Part shown: positions 30,201 through 36,737 of the stretch, piece by piece
Numbering within the stretch: the stretch's first letter is position 1
Layout of the letters: every line of letters begins with the position of its first letter
NCBI GenBank assembly: GCA_024276305.1
Contig: JAJRXK010000111.1
Span: forward strand, 40,474 to 104,473
Direction: 5' to 3'
Length of the DNA: 64,000 nt
Origin: Candidatus Krumholzibacteriota bacterium
GTDB taxonomy: Bacteria; Krumholzibacteriota; Krumholzibacteriia; JAJRXK01
Program-made: the position numbers and the translations under genes
The notes under the pieces: model-generated
What the model saw: only the letters and a program-made list of their open reading frames with translations
Databases searched by the model: none
What the model was told of the DNA's origin: nothing

Positions 30201-30961
30201 CCCGGCAAAACGAGGACTACAGTGCTCAACGAGCCCGGTCGCAAGGGAGTTACGATCGCGCTACCGGTTGCACTCGCACCCTGCCCGGTGTAGATGCGAG
30301 TATTGGTAGCCGTGAGGGTGTTCTCTCGGGTGATCGGATCCGTACCCCAGAACACCACCGGGACGGTGACTTGCCCCAACGAAAAGGAAGTGCCCGGCAC
30401 GGTGATCGTGGCGCCAGAGGAGAAGTCTCCGACCAGGGCGTCGAGAACCACATCATCGCGAAAGTTGAGGACCAGATTTCCGTTGATATCCCTCGCCTGG
30501 AGGGTCACATCGATGGCCTGATCGACGAATTTGTCTCCGGGAGGAATTACTACGGTGAATGCATCGACGTAGTCGTAACAATCGATCAGCACCTCACCGA
30601 AGGGTACCGAGAGATCATCCGCATCGCGCACACGCAGACGAATCGCTGACCCGGAAGCCAGGAACACGAGATTGTCGAATTGACGTTCCCCTGCCTGGAG
30701 ATAGGAGCGTGGGGGCAAGGTCGCCGGAACATCGTCAGTGTACAATTCGGCATTGATGAAGTCCGCGGTCAGATCCGTACTTCCGTCGGCGTTTACTGCA
30801 CGCACGCGAACGCTGAAACTGACCTGGGTGGTGACCGCGGGACGTCCCTGTACGAGCTGAGGATTCACCACTTCCACTTCGAGGCGATCGAAGGCGGAGG
30901 CCCGCTCTGCAGCAATGAGCAGCATGCAGAGCGTCGCCGCGATGGTCAGCTGATTTCGCAT
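24212..30961 (-). CDS. Giant exported repeat protein with C-terminal FlgD-like/sorting-type domain
   Basis: 2249 residues from ATG 30961, chosen because GAGGG lies six bases upstream and a signal peptide (LTIAATLCMLLIAAERASA) follows; the frame extends upstream without export signal. The chain is built of Ig-like beta modules. One type recurs seven times with the core APGE-x-x-x-PG, then GK-x-G-x-P and VRAVDQYWNLV (near 30210, 29535, 29175, 28430, 28090, 27105, 26105). A second type occurs six times in the C-terminal half, alternating between SYTRAEDIFLEISDSTG and YDTVEDIVIRVSDAFGR versions. The last 90 residues (NRPNPFRAGEE, then FPWNGRNGDGRVVANGGYIC) form a FlgD-like domain as in type A sorting tails. 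It is probably a surface-displayed adhesin or filament, first gene of the operon with the PorV-like barrel and ExbB/TonB motor. Confidence 0.85.
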   Translation of the reverse strand: MRNQLTIAATLCMLLIAAERASAFDRLEVEVVNPQLVQGRPAVTTQVSFSVRVRAVNADGSTDLTADFINAELYTDDVPATLPPRSYLQAGERQFDNLVFLASGSAIRLRVRDADDLSVPFGEVLIDCYDYVDAFTVVIPPGDKFVDQAIDVTLQARDINGNLVLNFRDDVVLDALVGDFSSGATITVPGTSFSLGQVTVPVVFWGTDPITRENTLTATNTRIYTGQGASATGSAIVTPLRPGSLSTVVLVLPGEILTPGVSPGKSGSPLPQVSGNAFNGVDVYATDLHWNPVEPTAYPNLSWSTDDPSAAVLLPPGGPMASNVELDETIRLIQSGLRRVTVTASGSIAATSESNVVVNPEGLDHFVFDYTVWDTTDVQVTTIPFQLRVRAQDINNNSFPFNGQVTIRAKLGTSDESEDYVIVSNTTFVNGQLDALVQVTKRAFSARVVVDSNGGVVAESGRFQVNSGPLDRILLTFPGETWVPGLNDPNFSGNTGTPNNVVAGQEISPVTVRPVDRYANIVSGLRNVTMSSPTGYFQLPDYPNNLISLSNPVDIRVILRTAGQQQLAADASGVNPNLSAAITVSPAPFSRMVVEAPGESLEPGIFDSIEDDGKIGQPSVQDAGVSFNVRVYAADAYWNPITDFDPALPISAAFSSSDLAAVLPPNPQALNNNFQDFGVTLITLADPNQQTIRVDDNASAAFGFTTIPVKAGTIDHFDIGINNRTNPTPADVLDPVPDHQAGSFLPNLTIVARDVFNNHVADYTDSVTMYVSHGTNVLQPIRVSLGDGYGSGAYQGAWRGSIQITKAGSGVRLFVREEVFASTDSSNVFNVFAGTYEDLLLLLPGETATPGIAPGKVGTPLPVSAGAPVVATVLATDRFWNPVVATPTVHFASDGFFQMISANDQPLNPDGSGSFDLFFKTAAMQALSVSDLISPAQNDTSRVVVQPGAFDRLMVLAPGETPNPGGPESDGKIGAPIPQTASLEFDLRVRAVDQFWNLVDNSSEHISLASDDNSLSPTNPVNNGQPLVNGEITFPVFLTSPGFVTLGAAAMDNTDLLGQSVTVQVEQGAAYLITVPPSASVGPPSTFSMTIALVDSNGAPLPAANNFVTLKALKSNLEPATSSLFVTGAQLSNGSVTISNQAYDTVEDIVIQISDVSGRLSYSNIIQMQPNGLEYVVNVDSSPSPRVGPPSTFGMSVRLQDSETKTLVREDRPLTIAVFDGMGLNGRGTLGVVSQRLDRGSISFQQSYTRAENIYFTVTDSTGLSGNSPIFAMVADGYKKLQIVAPGEVVEAGVDSFVATGKSGSVFPHRSGELFPLTVRAVDQYWNLADTTNGGNLRLVASDNSYALPGNPNVNFVPFVNGKRTFTGFLTDPGQVTVTVYDEDDLGKPEQAVVVPVDPPFQYEITVPSSASTGPVPGFQVVVKLVDPSTGNVVPTAQHRFSLSPLLPSLAVANGSLGIQDAQLIDGVAVINNQSYDTVEDILIRVSDAFGRETLSSVIRMDTGGLFFSASVPDSAIVGPPATFTLDVELIDSNTGQRVVTQDRLVDIRVLSASTGVAGTGVLGVAQGQLSGGLLSIAQSYTRAEDIFLEISDSTGVIGLSNTCRMMANGFKRIQIVAPGETVDPGSSSATGKTGQPLTQQAEAPFTIRIRAVDQYFNLVESVDDGELHLSYSGSALDLVDPNVDGAPFINGSRDFEVILGDPGVVSVFATDALRPQISTGRVDIPVNEAEYRIILPNPATVTAGPPATFPVTVRLVNPLTDERINAGSDFTMQALKPDRSPATDVLGINGGTLVAGEAVIGGQTYATSEQIIIRVSDSRGREAFSDPLTVQPVGVTWAFSVPDTVVAGEPWTMAVRRVDIVTGQLVTLDDRSFTLRAFSGNAARPDTSLTPIGVLCDSTGSTLGGEIVFSSQCYDRAEGIYLELTDLFGERAFSPVITVLPAPADGLRLLVEEVPGRPVARPVRPMARILAKARVVDRAGNPLSSVDVQFQVLSGDGWLGSGQDTVLMATTTARGEASVDLTIRPFAQEDIRIVASAVGLSSNEVVVDVVGPPQTVLRFDPPASPYQGGWFIDADTRIELVATTEDVAGIQAIYSDVDVVDPPLPRTIFTGAFSLRDVGRDTPGVHTLRFYAEEVSGTTEPVRTVELYTSSALTTEKQVTNRPNPFRAGEEETIILFQPTSTGTAQLVIYDLFGSTVFSARMPVVAGTTAQFPWNGRNGDGRVVANGGYICRIVGAGYDLRRKIAVVK

Positions 30962-31318
30962 GTGGACCCTCATGAGACCCGATGGGTGTGCGCTTTCCTT
31001 CTGGAGACACAGGGCGCTCGATGAACGCACAACTGGTCGACTGGGCTGAGGAAGTTGACCAAGGGGCTGGTCTTCGATCCCCACGATTCCGAGGGCAAAG
31101 CACATGCCATGGCCCCGCGGCTACTCGTGGCTCCCAATCCTTGCTCGACCTTCCTCCAACGCCCTCCCCAAACCCGCTTTCGTCCCTCGTGCGCACGACG
31201 TCGAGGCCCAGACCACCGCGCGATGCCAGCCCGGCACGCCCATTGCGACCCGAGATTCAGCCGGCCCCAGCGGCCCCCGATTCCGAATTCGGCCCCGTCG
31301 GGCCAGAGAGGATGTCCC
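30962..31318. other. Divergent intergenic region between giant protein and Arg/Asp-rich protein
   Basis: 357 bases separating two divergent genes, so both promoters of the eight-gene envelope operon and of the downstream small gene must be here or just inside. I see no clear -35/-10 pair, riboswitch or operator. The only clear signals are the two ribosome-binding sites at its ends (GAGGG before 30961 on minus; AGAGAGGA before 31319 on plus). Confidence 0.5.
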
Positions 31319-32005
31319 GTGAAGTACAGAATGTTCGTGGCCGTACTCATGGCCTGCACCGTGATCACCACCACCTCGAGTGCCGCCGACGACGGTGCAC
31401 GGAATCGTCGAGAGGCGAGGCTGGACCGGCAGGAGCTGAGGCAGGATCGGCGAGAGATTCGTGAAGATGCTCTGGATGTGGTGCAGCTCGAGAGGCTCTC
31501 CGCACAGCTTCAGCGGGCCGTAGCCGCGGGGGACACTCGATCGATCGCCAGAATCGATCGGGCCGTGGATCAAATGCTCTCCCAAGAACTCCGAGAGGGT
31601 CAACGCGAAGAGCGTCGGGACCGCCGGGAGCTGCGGCGCGATCGACAGGAGCTCCGGAGTGATCGGCGTGAAATCCGGGAGAATCGGAGACGGCACAAGG
31701 GCCGACGCGAAAAGGCGGACGATCGACGCGACCGAAGAGACGACCGTCGAGACCGCCGCGACGATCGCCGTGACGCGCGTCAGGAGCGATCCCAGAACGA
31801 CTCCCGAGAGTCCATTGCGGCCCAATGGAACCAGGTCGCTGGGCGTTACGACTCCCCAAGCATGACCGAGCGGGCCGAACTCCTCGATCGTCTCATGGAC
31901 CTGGCAAGGGCCGAAGTGAAACAAGACGGACAGGAGCGACGCGAGGATCGGCGCGAACTCCGCGAAGACCGGCGTGAACGTCGAGAGGACCGGCGACAGG
32001 GCTGA
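31319..32005 (+). CDS. Exported Arg/Asp/Glu-rich repetitive protein, function unknown
   Basis: 228 residues from a GTG at 31319, supported by AGAGAGGA six bases upstream; an open frame upstream of it (from 31055) has no export signal and atypical composition. A signal peptide (MFVAVLMACTVITTTSSAA) leads to a mature chain dominated by short charged repeats of the type RRDRRELR / DRREIRE, interrupted by two more ordinary helical segments (QLERLSAQLQRAVAAGD and RAELLDRLMDLARAEV). The repeats have alternating positive and negative residues and should form long single alpha helices or coils. I do not recognise a family with known function. It is divergent from the envelope operon and upstream of a two-component system, but no link is shown. 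Confidence 0.7.
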   Translation: MKYRMFVAVLMACTVITTTSSAADDGARNRREARLDRQELRQDRREIREDALDVVQLERLSAQLQRAVAAGDTRSIARIDRAVDQMLSQELREGQREERRDRRELRRDRQELRSDRREIRENRRRHKGRREKADDRRDRRDDRRDRRDDRRDARQERSQNDSRESIAAQWNQVAGRYDSPSMTERAELLDRLMDLARAEVKQDGQERREDRRELREDRRERREDRRQG

Positions 32006-32051
32006 GTACTTCCTCCAAAGCCCGAACGGCTGGGATTGTCGCTTTCATCTG

Positions 32052-32077
32052 CGGTCCTTGGTGTATACTGAGGACCG
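32052..32077 (+). promoter_or_regulatory. Candidate promoter with flanking inverted repeat upstream of two-component genes
   Basis: A good -10 hexamer TATACT at 32064-32069 lies inside a 7-bp perfect inverted repeat: CGGTCCT at 32052-32058 and AGGACCG at 32071-32077. No strong -35 is seen at the right distance (TTTCAT is 15 bases upstream). The start codon of the regulator gene is 69 bases downstream. The repeat could be an operator, for example for autoregulation, or a terminator stem for the upstream gene. Confidence 0.35.
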
Positions 32078-32137
32078 TCGCCTCTTCGGCCGAGATGCGT
32101 TGGCTAGGCGACAAACTCTCCCCCCCTCGAGTTCACG

Positions 32138-34351
32138 ATGCCCGATGCGCCCCCTCCACGTCCGATTCTCGTTGTAGAAGACGACCCCGATATTCCTCAG
32201 CTCTTGGAGATCCATCTTCGAGATCTGGGATGCTCGGTCGACCACAGCTCCGACGGGGAGCAGGGTCTAGCGCGCGCGCTCGAGGGGCGGCATCACCTGG
32301 TCATCCTCGACCTCATGCTTCCGGGAATCGACGGGCTCGAGATCTGCCGGCGATTGCGGGCCCACGGATTCATGACTCCCATCCTGATGCTCACCGCCCG
32401 GGGCGACGAGATCGACAAGGTCCTCGGATTGGAGCTCGGGGCCGACGACTACCTGACCAAACCCTTTTCCATCCGCGAGTTGATCGCCCGAGTGAAGGCC
32501 CTTCTGCGACGCAGCGACGGAAGTTACTCCTCCCACTCCACCCTCGTCGATCCGGCTTCACTGGAGATCGGTGAGCTGAGCATCGACCTCGAAGGACGCC
32601 GCGCCCACATCCGCGACCGCGAAATCAAGCTGACGGCCAAGGAATTCGAACTCTTGGCCTTCATGGCCCAGCGTGCGGGGCGAGCCTTCGACCGTCAGGA
32701 GCTGCTCAACCACGTGTGGGGTTACCACTACTCGGGCTACGAGCACACCGTGAACTCGCACATCAATCGACTGCGCTCGAAGATCGAAGTGAATCCCTCT
32801 CAGCCCGAGTACGTTCTCACGGTCTGGGGACACGGTACCGCTTCGCAACCCCCGAGGAGGTCGGTCATGAGGAATAGGCCGCCGCAGCTGTTCTGGAGAA
32901 TCAGCGTCGCCTACCTGGGACTGCTCTTGGGGCTGGGAGTGGTCTACCTCGGATGGGGATTGCAGTCCGCTCGCTCCTTTGCGCGCGAAACCGACCAGAA
33001 GCTCAACCACGAGTTGGCCAAGGATCTGGCTAAGACCTTCAAGGCCTATCTCGAACCGGAATTGGACGTCACCGGGATCGGCAATGCATTTCACGACTTG
33101 ATGGTGATGAATCCACGAGTCGAACTCTACCTTCTGGATTCGGCTGGAACTCTGGTGGCCTACTTTGCGCCTCCCGAGAAGATTCACCGCATGAAGGTCG
33201 ATCTCCGGCCGGTGCATCGCTTCCTCGCCGGGGCCGAACTTCCCATCCTTGGAGACGATCCGCGGAGCGGACACCGGCAGAAGCCCTTCACCGCCACTCG
33301 CGTCACTCTGGGCGGCGATCCCGGCTATCTCTACGCGATCCTCGGAGGGGAGCGATACGACACGGCCTCTGCCCTGGTCAGTAACAGTCGCATCGTGCGC
33401 AGCGGCGCCATCGCAGTGATCGTCGCTCTGCTGGCCACCGCGGCCGCGGGATTGGTACTCTTCTTTCTACTCACTCGGCGATTGCACCGACTGACGCGTG
33501 CGGTCCAGAGCTTCCAGAACGGACACCTCGATGCACGATCCGGAGACAACGCCCGCGACGAGATCGGAGCTCTCGGACAAGCCTTCGACTCCATGGCGGA
33601 ACGGATCGGAGACCAAGTCCAACAACTCGAACAGAGCAATCGCAATCGCAGAGACCTCGTGGCAAATATTTCCCATGATCTGCGCAGTCCCCTGTCCTCG
33701 ATCCGAGGCTATGTCGAAACTCTGATGATGAAACAACCCGAACTCTCCGACGCGAAAGCCCGAGAATACTTGGGCACGATTTTGCAGAACAGTGATCGGC
33801 TCTCGCACTTGGTGGATGACCTCTTCGAACTTTCCCATCTGGAGGCCCAGGAAACTCCACTCCAGCCTGAAGAGTTCTCGTTGGTCGAGCTCGCCCACGA
33901 CGTCGTCCGAAAATTCCAGCCGCAAGCACACTCATCCAGAATCGAACTCTCGATTGTCCTGGACGGTGTGCCTCTCGATGGAAGCCAGAGGCCTCTCTGC
34001 CTTGTGCGTGGCGATCTACGACTCATCGACCGTGCGGTGTCGAACCTTCTGGACAATGCACTGCGCCATTGCCCTTCCGGATCGAAGGTCGAGGTTCGAC
34101 TGGAAGAGCATCCCTCGGTCACGTCCATCCATATTGTCGACGACGGTCCCGGCATTCCGATCGAGGAACAGCCCATGATCTTCGATCGCTTCTACCGGGT
34201 GGACAAGAGCCGATCGGCCCGCAGCGGTGGAAGCGGGCTCGGGCTGGCCATTGCCCAGCGCATCCTCGAAATGCACGACAGCGTGATCTCGCTCGCGAGC
34301 AAGACGGATCACGGCACGACCTTTTCGTTCGACCTGCCCCGCCCTCTCTGA
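32138..34351 (+). CDS. OmpR-family response regulator and sensor histidine kinase, joined in one frame by an apparent one-base deletion
   Basis: 737 residues as read. Residues 1-120 are a receiver domain (acidic pair D15/D16, phospho-acceptor D58, T86, K108), 130-233 an OmpR-type winged-helix DNA-binding domain, and from 244 a sensor kinase: TM1 about 250-272, periplasmic part, TM2 about 420-443, HAMP, H-box SHDLRSP with His513, N-box NLLDNALRH, and glycine boxes DDGPGIP and GSGLGLAIA. The regulator should end VWGxGYRF; here it reads VWGHGTASQ. Restoring one T after 32836 gives VWGHGYRFATPEEVGHEE and a TAG at 32875-32877, with the kinase ATG at 32867 overlapping it. So the ancestral state was two coupled genes. 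It could be a true mutation, a sequence error or, less likely, a real fusion. The stimulus is unknown. Confidence 0.88.
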   Translation: MPDAPPPRPILVVEDDPDIPQLLEIHLRDLGCSVDHSSDGEQGLARALEGRHHLVILDLMLPGIDGLEICRRLRAHGFMTPILMLTARGDEIDKVLGLELGADDYLTKPFSIRELIARVKALLRRSDGSYSSHSTLVDPASLEIGELSIDLEGRRAHIRDREIKLTAKEFELLAFMAQRAGRAFDRQELLNHVWGYHYSGYEHTVNSHINRLRSKIEVNPSQPEYVLTVWGHGTASQPPRRSVMRNRPPQLFWRISVAYLGLLLGLGVVYLGWGLQSARSFARETDQKLNHELAKDLAKTFKAYLEPELDVTGIGNAFHDLMVMNPRVELYLLDSAGTLVAYFAPPEKIHRMKVDLRPVHRFLAGAELPILGDDPRSGHRQKPFTATRVTLGGDPGYLYAILGGERYDTASALVSNSRIVRSGAIAVIVALLATAAAGLVLFFLLTRRLHRLTRAVQSFQNGHLDARSGDNARDEIGALGQAFDSMAERIGDQVQQLEQSNRNRRDLVANISHDLRSPLSSIRGYVETLMMKQPELSDAKAREYLGTILQNSDRLSHLVDDLFELSHLEAQETPLQPEEFSLVELAHDVVRKFQPQAHSSRIELSIVLDGVPLDGSQRPLCLVRGDLRLIDRAVSNLLDNALRHCPSGSKVEVRLEEHPSVTSIHIVDDGPGIPIEEQPMIFDRFYRVDKSRSARSGGSGLGLAIAQRILEMHDSVISLASKTDHGTTFSFDLPRPL

Positions 34352-34507
34352 CGCAATTCGTGACCCAATCGCCACTCCTCCGTGATCTTTTCGTGACCTC
34401 TTCCAGCTAGGATCGCGTCGCGACGTAGGCAGGATTCCATCCGCCGCACAGGAGTCCCCCGAACCCAGATCCGAGGTCCTGGTATGGACTTCGTGGGAGG
34501 TATCTTT

Positions 34508-35959
34508 GTGAAACTCGAATTCATTTCGGCCATGGCCATTGGACTCTTCTTGGTTGCAGGCTGCTCCGAGGAGCGGTCTCCCCTCGAGAGCTCTCCAGGA
34601 TCTTCCGACGTCGAGGAAGAGCTCAGTCCCTCACAGCTTCGCGCCCTCTCCGCTGAGGACGAAGCGAAGTGGACCGACGATTCCCCGACCGAAGTGCCCG
34701 AACAAGCCCTCCTCAAGGAACGGAGGGATCACGATGACGATCAGGACGAAGACCATCACGATGGCGTGTCTCGTTCGTCCCGGAGCTACGAGATCACCCT
34801 GGAGAATCTGACTCCGGTCACCGGAGCCGGAAGCAGCCAACCCTTCTCTCCACCGGTGCTCGCCTCACACCATCGGTCCTTTCGCCTCTTCCGGGTCGGC
34901 CACCGGGCCAGCTCACAACTGGCCCAGATCGCCCAAGATGCGCAGAACGGTCCGATGGTCTCGCTCCTCGAAGACGAGGATGCGGTGCATGCAGTCACTC
35001 AGGGGAGCGGAGTGATCCTCCCGGGAAGCTCCGATCGATTCACCATCGAGACCGCCCGCGGCGCACGAAGTCTCTCCTTGGCCTTCATGCTCGTGAACAC
35101 CAACGACGGTTTCGGTGGAGTCAGTGGACTGCGGCTGCCCCGCCACGGAAGCCTCGAGGTCGAGATCTACGCCTATGACGCCGGCAGCGAGGCGAATACC
35201 GAACTCATCGCCGACATTCCCGGTCCCTGCTGTGGAAATCCGTTCTCCGGCACACCGACTCACGAGAAGATCCGCCGACATGCGGGAATTCGTGGAGATG
35301 CGGATCTCGCCGCCAGCACCTACGGCTGGAGTGGGCCGATTGCTCGTTTGACCATCCGGCGGCTGGAACCCGCCTACTCCGTCGTGGTCGAGAACCTCAC
35401 TCCCGCAACCGGACCGGGATCGAGCCAAGTGTTCTCTCCGCCGGTGATTGCAACCCACGCGAGAGGGATCCGAATGTTTCGGGTAGGCCACTTCGCCAGC
35501 GCGGGATTGGCCAAGATTGCGGAAGACGCAATGAATGGCCCCATGCTGAACCGATTCGAGACCTCGAGCCTGGTCCACGACGTGCAGGAGGGCAGCGGAG
35601 TCATCCCCCCGGGAGCGAGCGCAGCATACACGGTCCACACCGCCCCCGGATTCCGACGGTTGTCCATGGCCTTCATGCTCGTCAACACCAACGACGGATT
35701 CGGAGGGGTGGACTCGATCTTCCTTCCGCGCGGCGGACGGCGTTCTTACTACTTCCGAGCCTATGACGCCGGAAGTGAGGCCAACACGGAACTCGCGGCG
35801 GACATTCCCGGTCCCTGCTGTGGCAGTCCGGGAGCCGGGACTCCCACCCATGAGCGCATTCGCCGCCACCGGGGCATTCGTGGAATCGGAGACCTCGATC
35901 CCGACCTCTACGGCTGGGAGGACGCCGCGGTGAAGATCACCATCACTCGGCTGCGATAA
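34508..35959 (+). CDS. Lipoprotein with two tandem spondin-N domains
   Basis: 483 residues from a GTG at 34508, supported by GGAGG seven bases upstream; an in-frame ATG at 34484 is less well placed. The signal peptide ends in the lipobox VAGC with Cys19. An acidic, His/Asp-rich linker (RRDHDDDQDEDHHDG) follows. Two homologous domains of about 195 residues start at about residues 94 and 288. Each opens Y-x-[IV]-x-[LV]-ENLTP, continues QxFSPPV and RxFRVGH, has a LAFMLVNTNDGFGGV-type centre and ends with DAGSEANTEL and DIPGPCCG. This is the spondin-N fold, known in bacterial exported proteins and in animal matrix proteins where it binds a metal. It follows the sensor kinase by 156 bases and is probably a surface or periplasmic binding protein. 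Confidence 0.78.
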   Translation: MKLEFISAMAIGLFLVAGCSEERSPLESSPGSSDVEEELSPSQLRALSAEDEAKWTDDSPTEVPEQALLKERRDHDDDQDEDHHDGVSRSSRSYEITLENLTPVTGAGSSQPFSPPVLASHHRSFRLFRVGHRASSQLAQIAQDAQNGPMVSLLEDEDAVHAVTQGSGVILPGSSDRFTIETARGARSLSLAFMLVNTNDGFGGVSGLRLPRHGSLEVEIYAYDAGSEANTELIADIPGPCCGNPFSGTPTHEKIRRHAGIRGDADLAASTYGWSGPIARLTIRRLEPAYSVVVENLTPATGPGSSQVFSPPVIATHARGIRMFRVGHFASAGLAKIAEDAMNGPMLNRFETSSLVHDVQEGSGVIPPGASAAYTVHTAPGFRRLSMAFMLVNTNDGFGGVDSIFLPRGGRRSYYFRAYDAGSEANTELAADIPGPCCGSPGAGTPTHERIRRHRGIRGIGDLDPDLYGWEDAAVKITITRLR

Positions 35960-35990
35960 GCTGCAACTGCCTCCTGCTCGCGATGGGTCC

Positions 35991-36020
35991 GCCCCGACTT
36001 CCTTCGATGGAAGTCGGGGC
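35991..36020. terminator. Bidirectional hairpin terminator between convergent genes
   Basis: A 12-bp perfect stem (GCCCCGACTTCC / GGAAGTCGGGGC) with a 6-base loop, 31 bases after the stop of the spondin lipoprotein and 51 bases after the stop of the convergent heme-binding-protein gene. Neither side has a long T-run, but the stem strength and convergent position fit a shared terminator. Confidence 0.6.
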
Positions 36021-36071
36021 CTGCTCTCGGTCGAGAGGGCTCCATACCGATCGCAACAGCACTCCCCATGC

Positions 36072-36650
36072 TCAACCGCTGATCCGACTCAGTTCGTTGT
36101 CGTCGGTGTGCTCGAAGTCCCGTCCGTAGATCTGGAGACTGGTGGTCTGGGAAAACACCATCGTCGTCCCACTCACCTTCAGACTCATCGAGTAACGCAC
36201 CGTCTTGGCGTGATCCCGCAAGAAGGGCGACTGAGCGATGCCCCAATGGGGGTCGCCATCGGCGGCCGCGACCCGGAGCACGAGAGGATCCGCCGCCGCC
36301 TCGGCATCGCTGAGGATCCCGCCCGCCACCAAGCAGAGCCCGCGGGGAATGGCGATGGAGTGCATCACGGTCCGCTGGGCAGCATCCCACATCCAGTATC
36401 CCGTCTGGTCGTGAAAGACCTGATCGTCGGACTTGCGCCGAACGATCTGCAGATAACGTAGCACCGCGAGCTTCTGCTCTTCCGCATTCTCCACGTCCCC
36501 CGCGGCTTCGAAGACAATGGTTTCGTAGTAGGGATTCTCTTCGGTGCCTTCGGGTTCGGGGGCGATGTCGAGTCCCTTGTCCCCGGTCCAGGTGCCAATG
36601 AGGGCTGCCAACGGACCGTAGTCGACTTCGCCTTGGGGCGTATCCGCCAT
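36072..36650 (-). CDS. Heme-binding beta-barrel (nitrobindin/FABP-like) protein
   Basis: 192 residues, no signal peptide. It opens YGPLAALIGTWTGDKGLDIA, the start of the heme-binding beta-barrel family (nitrobindin, THAP4 C-terminal-like, formerly DUF1794), and continues NPYYETIVFEAAGDVENAEE, QTGYWMWDAAQRTVMHSIAI and RYSMSLKVSGTTMVFSQTT, with about ten beta strands. Nitrobindins bind heme b through a C-terminal His and act in nitric oxide or peroxynitrite handling. Whether the His (in FEHTDDNEL) plays that role here is not certain. Length fits the family. It lies 87 bases downstream of the ABC-F gene on the same strand. Confidence 0.75.
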   Translation of the reverse strand: MADTPQGEVDYGPLAALIGTWTGDKGLDIAPEPEGTEENPYYETIVFEAAGDVENAEEQKLAVLRYLQIVRRKSDDQVFHDQTGYWMWDAAQRTVMHSIAIPRGLCLVAGGILSDAEAAADPLVLRVAAADGDPHWGIAQSPFLRDHAKTVRYSMSLKVSGTTMVFSQTTSLQIYGRDFEHTDDNELSRISG

Positions 36651-36737
36651 GACTGTTCTCCTGAAAGAAATGAGGATTCGAAGCCCTGCGATCCTAGGAG
36701 AGGAAGGTCCCGGGTGCCAACCCCGAATCGCGGAGAC

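Noticed and set aside
22853..31000. Full type IX secretion system
   Set aside because: Only a PorV-like barrel and FlgD-like tails are present; none of PorK, L, M, N, Sov, PorU or PorX/Y is seen.
31055..31318. Longer N-terminus for the Arg/Asp-rich protein
   Set aside because: The added residues have Pro/Arg-rich shadow-like composition; the GTG at 31319 has a strong ribosome-binding site and leads directly into a signal peptide.
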